From: Actinomycetes bacterium
GTDB taxonomy: Bacteria > Actinomycetota > Acidimicrobiia > Acidimicrobiales > Microtrichaceae
NCBI GenBank assembly: GCA_023423475.1
Contig: JAFAFN010000521.1
Coordinates: forward strand, 1-9,976
Reading direction: 5' to 3'
DNA: 9,976 nucleotides
Part shown: piece by piece, positions 1 through 6,097 of the stretch
How the letters are laid out: the number at the start of each line of letters is the position of its first letter
Position numbering within the stretch: the stretch's first letter is position 1
Program-made: the position numbers and the translations under genes
Notes under the pieces: generated by a model
The model's input: the letters and a program-made list of their open reading frames with translations, nothing else
Told to the model about the DNA's origin: nothing
The model's database searches: none

Positions 1-2
1 CG

Positions 3-719
3 GTGGCACGGTTCGACGTACCAGATTACGAGCCTGACTTCAGACTGGCGGTCGAGGACTTCTGGGGAGTGCGAACTGCCCAGACGGCCCGCCAGGTCGA
101 GTCCGGCCGAATCGACGCGGGGACGCGTGGAGCGGTCACCGGGGGCAAGCACCTTGACTCGGTCGCCAACCTGATCGTGCAGGTGATGGTCGACGCTGGC
201 ATGGAAGCTCCATCCCCGATGCAGCTGCCTGGCTATTACCGGCGATCGAAGCGGTGGGACCTCGTAGCGCGGTGGGGTCCGGCGATTGGTGCCGTGGTGG
301 AGTTGAAGAGCCAGGTCGGTTCGATCGGGAACAACGCCAACAACCGGATCGAAGAGATGATCGGGCAGTCCGTCGACTTCTGGAAGGCGAGTCGCGAAGA
401 CCTGATGGGGCCTGTCCCGCCGTGGTTCGGCTACGTCATGCTCGTTGAGGATTCGCCAGTCTCCACGCGACGCGCTCCAGCAGCGCGGGTAACACCCGAG
501 TTTCCGCCCGACGAGGTATTCGTCAACACCAGCTACATCGACCGCTACGTGATCGCTCTCGACCGGCTGAGGCTGGAGCGCGACATGGACGAGGTGTGCT
601 TGGTCGCGACCACGTCCGACGGCGAACTCTGGTACCCCGAACCGTCGATGACCTTCCAAGCCTTCGCGACGGCGATACACGCTCGTGCGATGGTCCTGAG
701 AAGTCAGTTCGACGGTTAG
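3..719 (+). CDS. PaeR7I/XhoI-family type II restriction endonuclease
   Basis: This protein matches the PaeR7I/XhoI family, type II enzymes that cut CTCGAG. The 238 aa are close to the roughly 245 aa usual for the family. Family blocks appear in order: TRGAVTGGKHLD (41-52), LPGYYRRSKRWDL (75-87), ELKSQVGS with a following NNANNRIEE (100-118), and FGYVMLVED with PVST (142-155). The PD-(D/E)xK nuclease centre is probably D86, E100 and K102. The first codon in view is a GTG at position 3. Its ribosome binding site would lie outside the window, so the true start could be a few codons further left. The cognate adenine methyltransferase usually sits immediately upstream, and the edge of the window hides it. 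The gene runs into a truncated Tad operon of opposite orientation, so it reads as incoming DNA. Family assignment is confident; activity and exact specificity are inferred. Confidence 0.9.
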   Translation: MARFDVPDYEPDFRLAVEDFWGVRTAQTARQVESGRIDAGTRGAVTGGKHLDSVANLIVQVMVDAGMEAPSPMQLPGYYRRSKRWDLVARWGPAIGAVVELKSQVGSIGNNANNRIEEMIGQSVDFWKASREDLMGPVPPWFGYVMLVEDSPVSTRRAPAARVTPEFPPDEVFVNTSYIDRYVIALDRLRLERDMDEVCLVATTSDGELWYPEPSMTFQAFATAIHARAMVLRSQFDG

Positions 720-720
720 C

Positions 721-790
721 ACGGCGATTCAGGGGACTCCCACGGCGCACTCCGGTAAAGCAGTCAACTGAGCTATACCGCAATCGCCGT
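721..790. repeat. 70-nt element with perfect 9-bp terminal inverted repeats and a tRNA-like segment, at the left edge of the Tad fragment
   Basis: ACGGCGATT at 721-729 is repeated inverted as AATCGCCGT at 782-790. Between the arms, the minus strand can form a second hairpin: CGGTA (780-776) with TACCG (757-753), and AGC (774-772) with GCT (761-759), around a 10-nt loop. A short GGG/CCC hairpin lies at 741-733. Read on the minus strand, TATAGCTCAGTTGACTG (777-761) looks like a tRNA D-arm, and GGAGTCCCC (740-732) recalls the 3' side of a T-arm. No anticodon arm is present, so this is not a working tRNA. The right arm still codes for the Tad protein, and Tad similarity stops just inside it. It sits between convergent genes and has no U-tract, so a plain intrinsic terminator is unlikely. 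It may be a recombination scar or a tRNA remnant. Confidence 0.5.
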
Positions 791-883
791 CGAGATGACG
801 CCCTCGCCGCGCTCGTCGTGCCGGGGCCCTGCGTCCCGGATCGTGGTCGGCCGGTCCGAGAGGACGGTCGTCGGTTCCTGCAT
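773..883 (-). pseudogene. Truncated small Tad/Flp pilin-like protein (N-terminal part only)
   Basis: ATG at 883 is preceded by AGGAG at 894-890 with 6 nt spacing, the best ribosome binding site in this stretch. The frame encodes 36 aa, ending DERGEGVISTAIAV followed by TAG at 775-773. Small proteins encoded just after tadC in actinobacterial Tad operons typically carry a GEG-V-ISTAIAV stretch that leads into a hydrophobic helix; the glycine-Glu pattern resembles a prepilin peptidase site. Here the frame stops exactly where the helix should begin, and no frame downstream restores a hydrophobic segment. The gene is therefore broken, at or next to the 9-bp inverted repeat (782-790), and the restriction gene lies beyond it. 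The family match comes from remembered patterns, so it is moderately sure; the truncation itself is clear. Confidence 0.62.
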
Positions 884-934
884 GTGTCGCTCCTGACGTT
901 GGGTGGAGTCGGGTCCCGTGTCCGGCGGACTCGG

Positions 935-1840
935 TCATGAGCCGGTCACCTGCGACATCGCGGACATGAACGGGACGGCGAGGAACATGAGGCCTGGCAC
1001 AAGGGTCGCGACCGTGACGGGGATCCAGACGAGCTGGGAGCGCCGTTCGATGGTCTCGAGCAGCTCCCGTTGGGCCTCGGCGCGCACGGAGCGTGCCTCC
1101 TCGGAGATCAGCGCGCCGAGGTCGCCGGCCGATCCGTGCAACGACAGCACGGCGACGAGCCGTCGAACCGCGTCGACGCCCGAACGGTGCGACCACTCCT
1201 CGAGCGCCGAGATCTCGGTGCTGCCATGGCGAACGTCCCGCATGACCGAGCTGAGGTCGTGTGCGACGACGCCGTCGCTGCGGGTCGCGAGTCGCGTCAG
1301 CGCGCTGCTCACCGAGTGTCCGGCCGAGAGCAGCATGCCGAGTTGTTCGACGACCACCGGGAGCTCTGCACGCAGCGTGCGCTCGCGTCGTGCGGCGAGC
1401 GCCGACAGGTGTTGCTCGTCGGCGATCACGACGAGTGCAGGGACGCCGACCAGGATCGCGATCGTCATCGCCGCGGCCGGCCCGACCCACAGCGAGAAGA
1501 TCGCCGCACCCAGCAACGCGACGATGCCGCGGGTGAACTGGCGGACACGGAAGTCCGCCGGCTCCATCGGCGATCCGGCTCGGACCAGGCGCACTCCCAG
1601 GTCCTCGGTCACCCCGAGTGCGCCGCTGAGCCGGCCGCCCAGCTCCTGTGCGATCGGCGCGAGGATCTGGGCGAACGAGGCGGGCGACCGTCGTACCCGG
1701 CTCGGCCGGCGAGCGGTCCGGAGGTAGGGCGCCAGCCGTTCGGCCGTCGGTCGCCTGTCGAACCAGGGCACTTCGGCGAGCACCAGCGTGCAGCCGACGA
1801 CGCCGAGCAGCGCAGCCAGGGTCCACAGCACCGGGGTCAT
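935..1840 (-). CDS. tadC: TadC-like pilus assembly inner-membrane protein (T2SSF domain)
   Basis: This 301-aa protein is one of the paired inner-membrane platform proteins of Tad/Flp pilus machines, which hold the TadA motor and the growing pilus. An N-terminal membrane helix (about residues 3-24) and a long hydrophobic region (about 86-125) precede the cytoplasmic T2SSF-type helical domain (about 130-260), which includes ELPVVVEQLGMLLSAGHSV. A C-terminal hydrophobic segment (WIPVTVATLVPGLMFLAV) follows. The ATG at 1840 overlaps the tadB stop in an ATGA arrangement, which favours it over an in-frame extension to 2026 that would lie inside tadB. No gene defect is visible, but the operon has lost most of tadA and the pilin-like gene, so a working pilus from this locus alone is doubtful. 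Confidence 0.9.
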   Translation of the reverse strand: MTPVLWTLAALLGVVGCTLVLAEVPWFDRRPTAERLAPYLRTARRPSRVRRSPASFAQILAPIAQELGGRLSGALGVTEDLGVRLVRAGSPMEPADFRVRQFTRGIVALLGAAIFSLWVGPAAAMTIAILVGVPALVVIADEQHLSALAARRERTLRAELPVVVEQLGMLLSAGHSVSSALTRLATRSDGVVAHDLSSVMRDVRHGSTEISALEEWSHRSGVDAVRRLVAVLSLHGSAGDLGALISEEARSVRAEAQRELLETIERRSQLVWIPVTVATLVPGLMFLAVPFMSAMSQVTGS

Positions 1841-2700
1841 GCGTCGAAGACCCTCTCGGGCTCGGGAAGGCGCATCACCCGACTCGCCCACCACCAGCAG
1901 ACGGCGACGAGCGACACGCCAGCGGCGACGAGCAGCTGACCCTCGGACGTGCGGTAGGCGGCCTGCCCCTCGCCGACGCTCAGCCCGGCGAAGGCCATCC
2001 CCGCGGGCACGACCACGACGAACCAACGTGCGAGGCGGGCGCCGGCCTGTCGGGCGAGGGCTTCCTTGCGGTCGGCGAGGTCCTGGCGGCGGTCCTCGGC
2101 GAGGGCGGCGAGCCGTCGGTCGACGTCACCACCGACGTCCACCGCGACGAGCAGCGTCTCGCACACCGCGTCGGCGGTGGGATCCGCCAGTCGTTCCTTG
2201 AGGACCGAGATCATGCGGGTGAAGTCGGTCGTGAGCACCCACTCGCGCTGAGCCGCTCGGAAGGCAGGTCGGAGCTCGGCCGGGCCGTTCAGGCCGACGT
2301 CGATCAACGCCTGGGGAATCGATCGTCCGGCGGAGCCGGTCAGCACCCGGAGCTCCTCGACGAGCCGGGGCCAGGCATCCCGTGCGGCTCGGCGTGCGGC
2401 GTCCCGCCGACGCTTCCACGCGGCGGTCGGCAGACACGCTGCGCTCACGCCGATGAGGAGCGCGGCGAGTCCAGCTCCGAACACGAGGATCGCGGCGACT
2501 GCTGCCACGAGCCCCACCGAGACCGATGCGACGGCGAACTGCCGGGGTGAGACGTCGTCGAGTCCCGCCTGATCGAGCATCGCCCGGACACGTCGTCGAG
2601 CGTCGATGGCGTGCCACCGAGTGGTCCCGTCCGGGGGAGTGGGCACGACCAGCAGGTACGTGCCGATGGCGGCGACGGCGGCGAGCAGCAGTGCGGTCAT
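1837..2700 (-). CDS. tadB: TadB-like pilus assembly inner-membrane protein (T2SSF domain)
   Basis: This 287-aa protein has the layout of TadB, the partner platform protein of TadC. It has an N-terminal helix (about residues 2-20) and a pair of membrane helices (about 56-92). A basic stretch (KRRRDAARRAARDAWPRLVEELRVLTGSAG) then opens the cytoplasmic T2SSF domain (about 96-235). Two C-terminal hydrophobic segments follow (WFVVVVPAGMAFAGLSVG and LLVAAGVSLVAVCWWW). The pattern SGRSIPQAL plus a VGGDVDRRL-type turn is usual for the family. Start and stop both form ATGA overlaps with its neighbours (2697-2700 and 1837-1840), so tadA, tadB and tadC were translated as a coupled set. The gene looks intact even though the operon around it is cut. 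Confidence 0.92.
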   Translation of the reverse strand: MTALLLAAVAAIGTYLLVVPTPPDGTTRWHAIDARRRVRAMLDQAGLDDVSPRQFAVASVSVGLVAAVAAILVFGAGLAALLIGVSAACLPTAAWKRRRDAARRAARDAWPRLVEELRVLTGSAGRSIPQALIDVGLNGPAELRPAFRAAQREWVLTTDFTRMISVLKERLADPTADAVCETLLVAVDVGGDVDRRLAALAEDRRQDLADRKEALARQAGARLARWFVVVVPAGMAFAGLSVGEGQAAYRTSEGQLLVAAGVSLVAVCWWWASRVMRLPEPERVFDA

Positions 2701-3047
2701 GACACGACCTCGTCCGTCGCGAGCAGCGCTCGGACGTCGTGGCCGAATCGTTCCAGCGCTACGGTCGCACGGAGGGGCAGCAGTCCCGTGGGCGCGAGCG
2801 GGGCGCCCGGTCGCGGCCTCGCGAACAGCTCTGTCGTCGTGAACTGCACCGCGTCGGGACCGGCGGTGAGGTCCTCGACCGCGGTGATCGACATGACCTG
2901 CGGTCCGCCGGGCCCGCGCTCGGTGTAGACGACCAGATCGACCGCTTCGCTCACGAGGCTGTTCAGCGCTGCGACGTGTCGGATTTCATTCGCGCACCCA
3001 GGAAATCTCTCGCTCGGGCAACGCGCCGGCAGCAGCGGATCTTTCAC
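2697..3047 (-). pseudogene. tadA: C-terminal remnant of the Tad pilus ATPase TadA/CpaF
   Basis: From about residue 24 of this frame the sequence matches the C-terminal tail of TadA/CpaF secretion ATPases: ALNSLVSEAVDLVVY, then VEDLTAGPDAVQFTTTELFARP, then LPLRATVALERFGHDVRALL. A full ATPase is more than 350 aa and has Walker A, Asp-box and Walker B motifs; none of these is here. The first 23 residues (MKDPLLPAR...) do not resemble the family, so the ATG at 3047 is probably fortuitous and similarity ends near 2978. No other frame from 2978 to 3097 carries the missing part, which argues for loss or replacement of DNA rather than a simple frameshift. The stop overlaps the tadB start as ATGA. Any product would lack ATPase activity. 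Confidence 0.78.
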
Positions 3048-3066
3048 TCGCGCATCGCCAGTAGAT

Positions 3067-3090
3067 CACGATACGCGAAACGTGTAGCAT
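3067..3090 (+). promoter_or_regulatory. Palindromic operator and -10 box for a leaderless transcript of the winged-helix operon
   Basis: The sequence CACG-ATA-CGCG-AAA-CGTG at 3067-3084 is an 18-bp interrupted palindrome, symmetric at its outer four and central four bases. A -10-like hexamer, TAGCAT, follows at 3085-3090. The ATG begins at 3097, 6 nt after the hexamer, which is the spacing of leaderless promoters common in actinobacteria; no Shine-Dalgarno sequence is seen. No clear -35 hexamer is present. The small winged-helix protein encoded next is the natural candidate to bind the palindrome. Site and role are inferred. Confidence 0.45.
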
Positions 3091-3096
3091 CGACCC

Positions 3097-3375
3097 ATGG
3101 AGGATGAGACCCGGACGCGGTCGAAGTATCTGTTCGGCCACAGCTACATGCTCGAGGTGTGCGCCCAGATGCCATCGCCGGGTGAACGCACGAAGCTCAG
3201 TGAGGTTGCCCAAGCGGTGGGAGTGTCGCTCTCCCAATGCAGCGTGCCGATGAAGCGCCTCGTGGCGCTCGGGTTGCTCACCGAGGACCGTCGCCCATCT
3301 GACGATCATCGGGACCATTGGTACGTTGTCGCTCCATCGAAGCTGTGGACCGTCGCACGGGAGTTCCGGAAGTGA
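3097..3375 (+). CDS. Small winged helix-turn-helix DNA-binding protein
   Basis: This 92-aa protein consists almost entirely of a winged helix-turn-helix domain. A leading helix (SKYLFGHSYMLEVCAQM, 9-25) is followed by the HTH (LSEVAQAVGVSLSQCSVPMKR, 34-54), a second half-helix (LVALGLL), and a charged wing (TEDRRPSDDHRDHWYVVAP, 62-80). The arrangement is typical of small ArsR/MarR-like regulators that bind DNA as dimers. The start codon directly follows a -10-like box, so translation is probably leaderless. Its stop overlaps the GTG of the next gene (GTGA at 3372-3375), so the two are translated together. The palindrome at 3067-3084 suggests that it represses its own operon. It is unlikely to be a restriction 'C' protein, because it lies 2.4 kb from the nuclease and beyond the Tad fragment. 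The fold is fairly sure; the target is inferred. Confidence 0.82.
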   Translation: MEDETRTRSKYLFGHSYMLEVCAQMPSPGERTKLSEVAQAVGVSLSQCSVPMKRLVALGLLTEDRRPSDDHRDHWYVVAPSKLWTVAREFRK

Positions 3376-4010
3376 GCACCTCGGCCGACCCGCTGGGAGT
3401 TCGCAGCGGGTCGACGGCTCTCGTCACGTCAAAGGTGGATCGCCCAGTTGTCACCACCACGCTTCGGGTCGACGGTCAGACTCTCTCGGTTGCACTCGAG
3501 CTCGACCTCGCCGAGGGGGAGCGCCGCAGACGCGCCGGTATCGGGGCGGTGCACCGCACCGGGCTGCTACACGCCTTGTGGACGTTGCCGGAAGGACTTT
3601 CGTTTCCGGTCTCGTCTGTCGAGCAACGAGACGTGGAGACGCTCCGTGAGCTCGGCGCTGGAACCGTCGAGCTCGACGACACCTGCGCTGTTCGGACCTA
3701 TCGTCCAGCGGGGGTCGTGTTGGCTGTGGGCGCGATGGCCACGTCGGCTCGGGCTGCGGTCACAGCGGTCGGCGGCTACCCGACGATCTTCAAGCGCTTC
3801 GCGTTGGTGTCAGGGGCGACAGTTGATCCATACGAAGTGGATCGGGCGCGCGGTTACGGCATCGGCGTGTCGCATCTCGTTGACGACGAGTGGGTCAGTG
3901 TCCTCGAGCCAGGGTCCGCGGAACTGGGTGTTCCCGCCGTGTATCGGTGGTGGATCGCCGAGATCGCGTACCGGAACTATCTGGCGAGCGAAGCCCACTG
4001 CACGAGCTGA
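3372..4010 (+). CDS. Uncharacterised 212-aa protein, second gene of the winged-helix operon
   Basis: I do not recognise this family. The GTG at 3372 overlaps the TGA of the regulator gene, which makes it the natural start; an in-frame ATG at 3318 would lie well inside the regulator. The product has no signal peptide and no convincing membrane helix. Residues 1-60 are beta-rich and acidic/basic (ELDLAEGERRRR). A hydrophobic alpha/beta-looking stretch follows (PAGVVLAVGAMATSARAAVTAVGGYPTIFKRFALVSGA, 112-149). Then come DPYEVDRARGYGIGVSHLV (152-170) and an aromatic C-terminus (VYRWWIAEIAYRNYL, 190-204). The conserved-looking Arg, Tyr, His and Asp residues at 152-168 could be functional, but no catalytic motif is certain. 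Its last 34 bp are antisense to the end of the TGT-like gene on the other strand. Confidence 0.78.
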   Translation: MSTSADPLGVRSGSTALVTSKVDRPVVTTTLRVDGQTLSVALELDLAEGERRRRAGIGAVHRTGLLHALWTLPEGLSFPVSSVEQRDVETLRELGAGTVELDDTCAVRTYRPAGVVLAVGAMATSARAAVTAVGGYPTIFKRFALVSGATVDPYEVDRARGYGIGVSHLVDDEWVSVLEPGSAELGVPAVYRWWIAEIAYRNYLASEAHCTS

Positions 4011-5014
4011 GCCTTCGGCTCGATCACGTTGGTGAATCCACCGACTTGGCCGTAGCGCTGCACTGCCTTCGCGCACAGGTTCGGGAAGGCGAATCGCGGT
4101 TCCTCGGCACGGCTGTCCAGCGTGTACTCAACGAGCTTCCACAACGCGAGCTTGTTGTGCAGCTCTGCCTCCGCCTTGAGACGCTCGTCAAGGAACCGGT
4201 CCAGCCGCTGACCGTTGCAGCAGGCTAGGTCGCAGGTCGGGCTCACCTTGGTGGTTGACCAGCCGGCAACGGTGGACGCGGTGAACCAGTCCATGAGGTC
4301 GAGCACGAACAGTCGGACGGTCCGATCACCAGGGATCCCGCCGCCTGAGGACTCCTGGGGCACGAAGTGCCGGTAGGTCGACATGAGCCCAATCGAGCCG
4401 TGCACTGCGCCGAACGCGACCGCGCCGATCGCTCCGTGGTCACAGCGAAGGATCGAAACCTGGTCGATGCTTGTGCACAGGTGGACCAGCGAGTTCACGG
4501 CGTCGTTCGGACTCAGCGGGTCGCCAGGATTGGCGAGCACGAGTGCCACCGGGCAGTTCATCTGGCCGAGAGTTTCGAGGAGCTTGCGATACCCCTCGCC
4601 GTTGGTGAGCCACCGGTGGTCGATCGCAAGCACGAGGGTGGGAGAGTCCCAGCGCTCGACGACCGCCAGTTCGCTGCTGACGGCGGTGGCGATCGTCGAC
4701 GGGTCCTTGGTCCACGGCACCCAACGCCCGGGTGAGAGCAGACGGTCTGCCCCGACCTGTGACTGTGCTTCGGCCCATGCCGCAGGATCGATCTTCGCAG
4801 ATCGCGACTCGTAGCCGCCACGATCGAGCAGCACTGCACCTTCCCAGCCATCGGCGCGCATCTGCTGAGCGATCACCGGCCCGTTCGGGCCTTTCAGCGT
4901 GACCGCTCCCGCCACCTTGGCGCAGCTCATCGCCACGTCGAACGACGAGGCTGGAACATAGAAAGACATCGACTCGACGAGCGTCCGTTGCGTTTGGACC
5001 GACGGTGTGACCAT
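3977..5014 (-). CDS. Divergent TGT-superfamily-like protein (possible base-exchange enzyme)
   Basis: This is a 345-aa protein with two features of tRNA-guanine transglycosylases. VLLDRGGYE (61-69) resembles the catalytic DSGGFQ motif, with D64 as the candidate Asp and Arg in place of Ser. The C-terminal block has C261, C265 and C266 followed by H286-N287 in ELHNKLALWKLVE, recalling the TGT zinc site (cysteine cluster, then a helix with HN). Between them, alternating strands and helices (PTLVLAIDH, PVALVLANPG, AIGAVAFGAVHGSIGL) fit a TIM barrel. TGTs swap guanine in tRNA; the related DpdA proteins act on DNA. The cysteine spacing is not canonical, so metal binding is uncertain. ATG at 5014 follows AGGAG at 5025-5021 by 6 nt, overlapping the upstream stop. 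It belongs to the higBA operon. Membership of the superfamily is a suggestion. Confidence 0.72.
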   Translation of the reverse strand: MVTPSVQTQRTLVESMSFYVPASSFDVAMSCAKVAGAVTLKGPNGPVIAQQMRADGWEGAVLLDRGGYESRSAKIDPAAWAEAQSQVGADRLLSPGRWVPWTKDPSTIATAVSSELAVVERWDSPTLVLAIDHRWLTNGEGYRKLLETLGQMNCPVALVLANPGDPLSPNDAVNSLVHLCTSIDQVSILRCDHGAIGAVAFGAVHGSIGLMSTYRHFVPQESSGGGIPGDRTVRLFVLDLMDWFTASTVAGWSTTKVSPTCDLACCNGQRLDRFLDERLKAEAELHNKLALWKLVEYTLDSRAEEPRFAFPNLCAKAVQRYGQVGGFTNVIEPKAQLVQWASLAR

Positions 5015-5020
5015 GTTGCG

Positions 5021-5025
5021 CTCCT
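5021..5025 (-). promoter_or_regulatory. Shine-Dalgarno AGGAG fixing the start of the TGT-like gene
   Basis: On the minus strand AGGAG lies 6 nt before the ATG at 5014 and overlaps the TAG stop (5026-5024) of the HTH-peptidase gene. A second in-frame Met (residue 16) lacks such a site, so 5014 is preferred. The overlap implies that translation of the two genes is linked. Confidence 0.7.
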
Positions 5026-6097
5026 ACTCGCCCATCTCAAGGTACGGGCGAACCTTCGGAACCAGACGCCGCATCTCGTTCCAGCCGAGGACTTCCTCGC
5101 GCTGCAGCCGCCCGACGACGAAGCAGGTGTGCACGCCGTAGGCCTGCGCGGCAGCGAGCACCGCCGCGGTGTTGGGTCGACCCGGAAGTGAGAACTCCTT
5201 CGGCAAGATCCAGTTGGCCGCACGTTCGTTCGCGTCCTGTTCGCGTTCTGAACCGTCCGGATCACCGATGTTCTCGTCGAGGTTGACGCCTCCGCCGTCG
5301 AGGTGCCCAAGCAGCAGGTGGGCGAGCTCATGCAGCAGGGTGAAGACGAATGCATCCATCCGGTCCCCACGTGCGGACAAACCCACGACCGGTGTGCCAT
5401 CGACCATCATCGACACGCCGTCGATCTTCGACGAACGCAACGGTGCAACGACGACCAACGCGACCCCGCAGGCAGCGAGCCACGCTTGAAGGTGGTGGAG
5501 ATCGTGAACGTTCACGATGTCGTGGACGAGCCGCTCAGCCAGCTCCTCGAGCATGTCCCGTCGGTACTCGCCGACCTCGACCTCTCTCGCGAGGTTCGTC
5601 ACGCGTGCAAGCCACGCAGTCTGCTCGGGTGTCAGCTGATCGTCGGGGTTCGTTCGGCGAGCGGCCGCCAGGAACGATGGTCGCTCATCGAGGCTGTCGA
5701 TGCCGAGCAGCTCGGTGACCGAGCGCTCGAGTACGTCGAGATCCTTGTCGTCAGGAAGCCAGCCGCGGCGTTGCAGCTCCCGAACAGGCACCAGCGAGCG
5801 GAGACGTGCCCGCCGCGCCACCGGCGACAGGCCTTCCTGGCGCTCACGGGTCTGGCTCAACCGGTACTCGTTCTGCAACGCCAGCCAGACATCCGGCGAC
5901 GTTCCGAGCGCTTCACCGAACTCAACCGCGGTCTCGGTCGTGATCGACTTCTTCCCGTTGAGGATCTCCGACAGCGCCTGAGCTGGCCGGTCGAGGATCT
6001 GGGCGAACTCACCTTCGGTCCAACCGCGCGAATCGAGCTCCCTTCGCAGGAACTCACCGGGAGGGAAGGGCTCAGCTGACCGGAACGGATCAGTCAT
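5024..6097 (-). CDS. higA: HigA-type XRE antitoxin fused to an ImmA/IrrE-family metallopeptidase
   Basis: This is a 357-aa two-domain protein. Residues 10-80 form a HigA-like XRE helix-turn-helix (FPPGEFLRRELDSRGWTEGE, then DRPAQALSEILNGKKSIT, then EFGEALGTSPDVWLALQNEY), which would bind the operator and neutralise HigB. After a linker of about 120 aa, residues 205-305 form an ImmA/IrrE zinc peptidase: VVGLSARGDRMDAFVFTLLHELAHLLLGH with HELAH at 256-260, and EQDANERAANWILP starting at E286, which likely supplies the third ligand. In ImmA/IrrE systems the protease cleaves a partner repressor after a signal. Having it on the same chain as the antitoxin suggests regulated self-cleavage, which is an inference. 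ATG 6097 overlaps the higB stop by 8 bp. An in-frame upstream extension to 6457 only runs antisense-like through higB and was discarded. Confidence 0.92.
   Translation of the reverse strand: MTDPFRSAEPFPPGEFLRRELDSRGWTEGEFAQILDRPAQALSEILNGKKSITTETAVEFGEALGTSPDVWLALQNEYRLSQTRERQEGLSPVARRARLRSLVPVRELQRRGWLPDDKDLDVLERSVTELLGIDSLDERPSFLAAARRTNPDDQLTPEQTAWLARVTNLAREVEVGEYRRDMLEELAERLVHDIVNVHDLHHLQAWLAACGVALVVVAPLRSSKIDGVSMMVDGTPVVGLSARGDRMDAFVFTLLHELAHLLLGHLDGGGVNLDENIGDPDGSEREQDANERAANWILPKEFSLPGRPNTAAVLAAAQAYGVHTCFVVGRLQREEVLGWNEMRRLVPKVRPYLEMGE

Noticed and set aside
721..790. Complete tRNA gene or integron attC site
   Set aside because: There is no anticodon stem and no TTCGA T-loop, and there are no properly placed core site boxes (GTTRRRY/RYYYAAC). 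Only the D-arm-like part is convincing.
729..938. 69-aa frame starting in an ATGA overlap with the tadC stop
   Set aside because: Its product is compositionally odd, while the frame from ATG 883 has AGGAG and the GEGVISTAIAV motif, so the latter is the real (broken) gene.
903..2550. Long plus-strand open frames (274, 289 and 300 aa) opposite tadB/tadC
   Set aside because: Their products are low-complexity, Arg/Ser/Pro-rich and resemble no family. They are shadows of high-GC genes whose minus-strand products have clear membrane helices and T2SSF domains.
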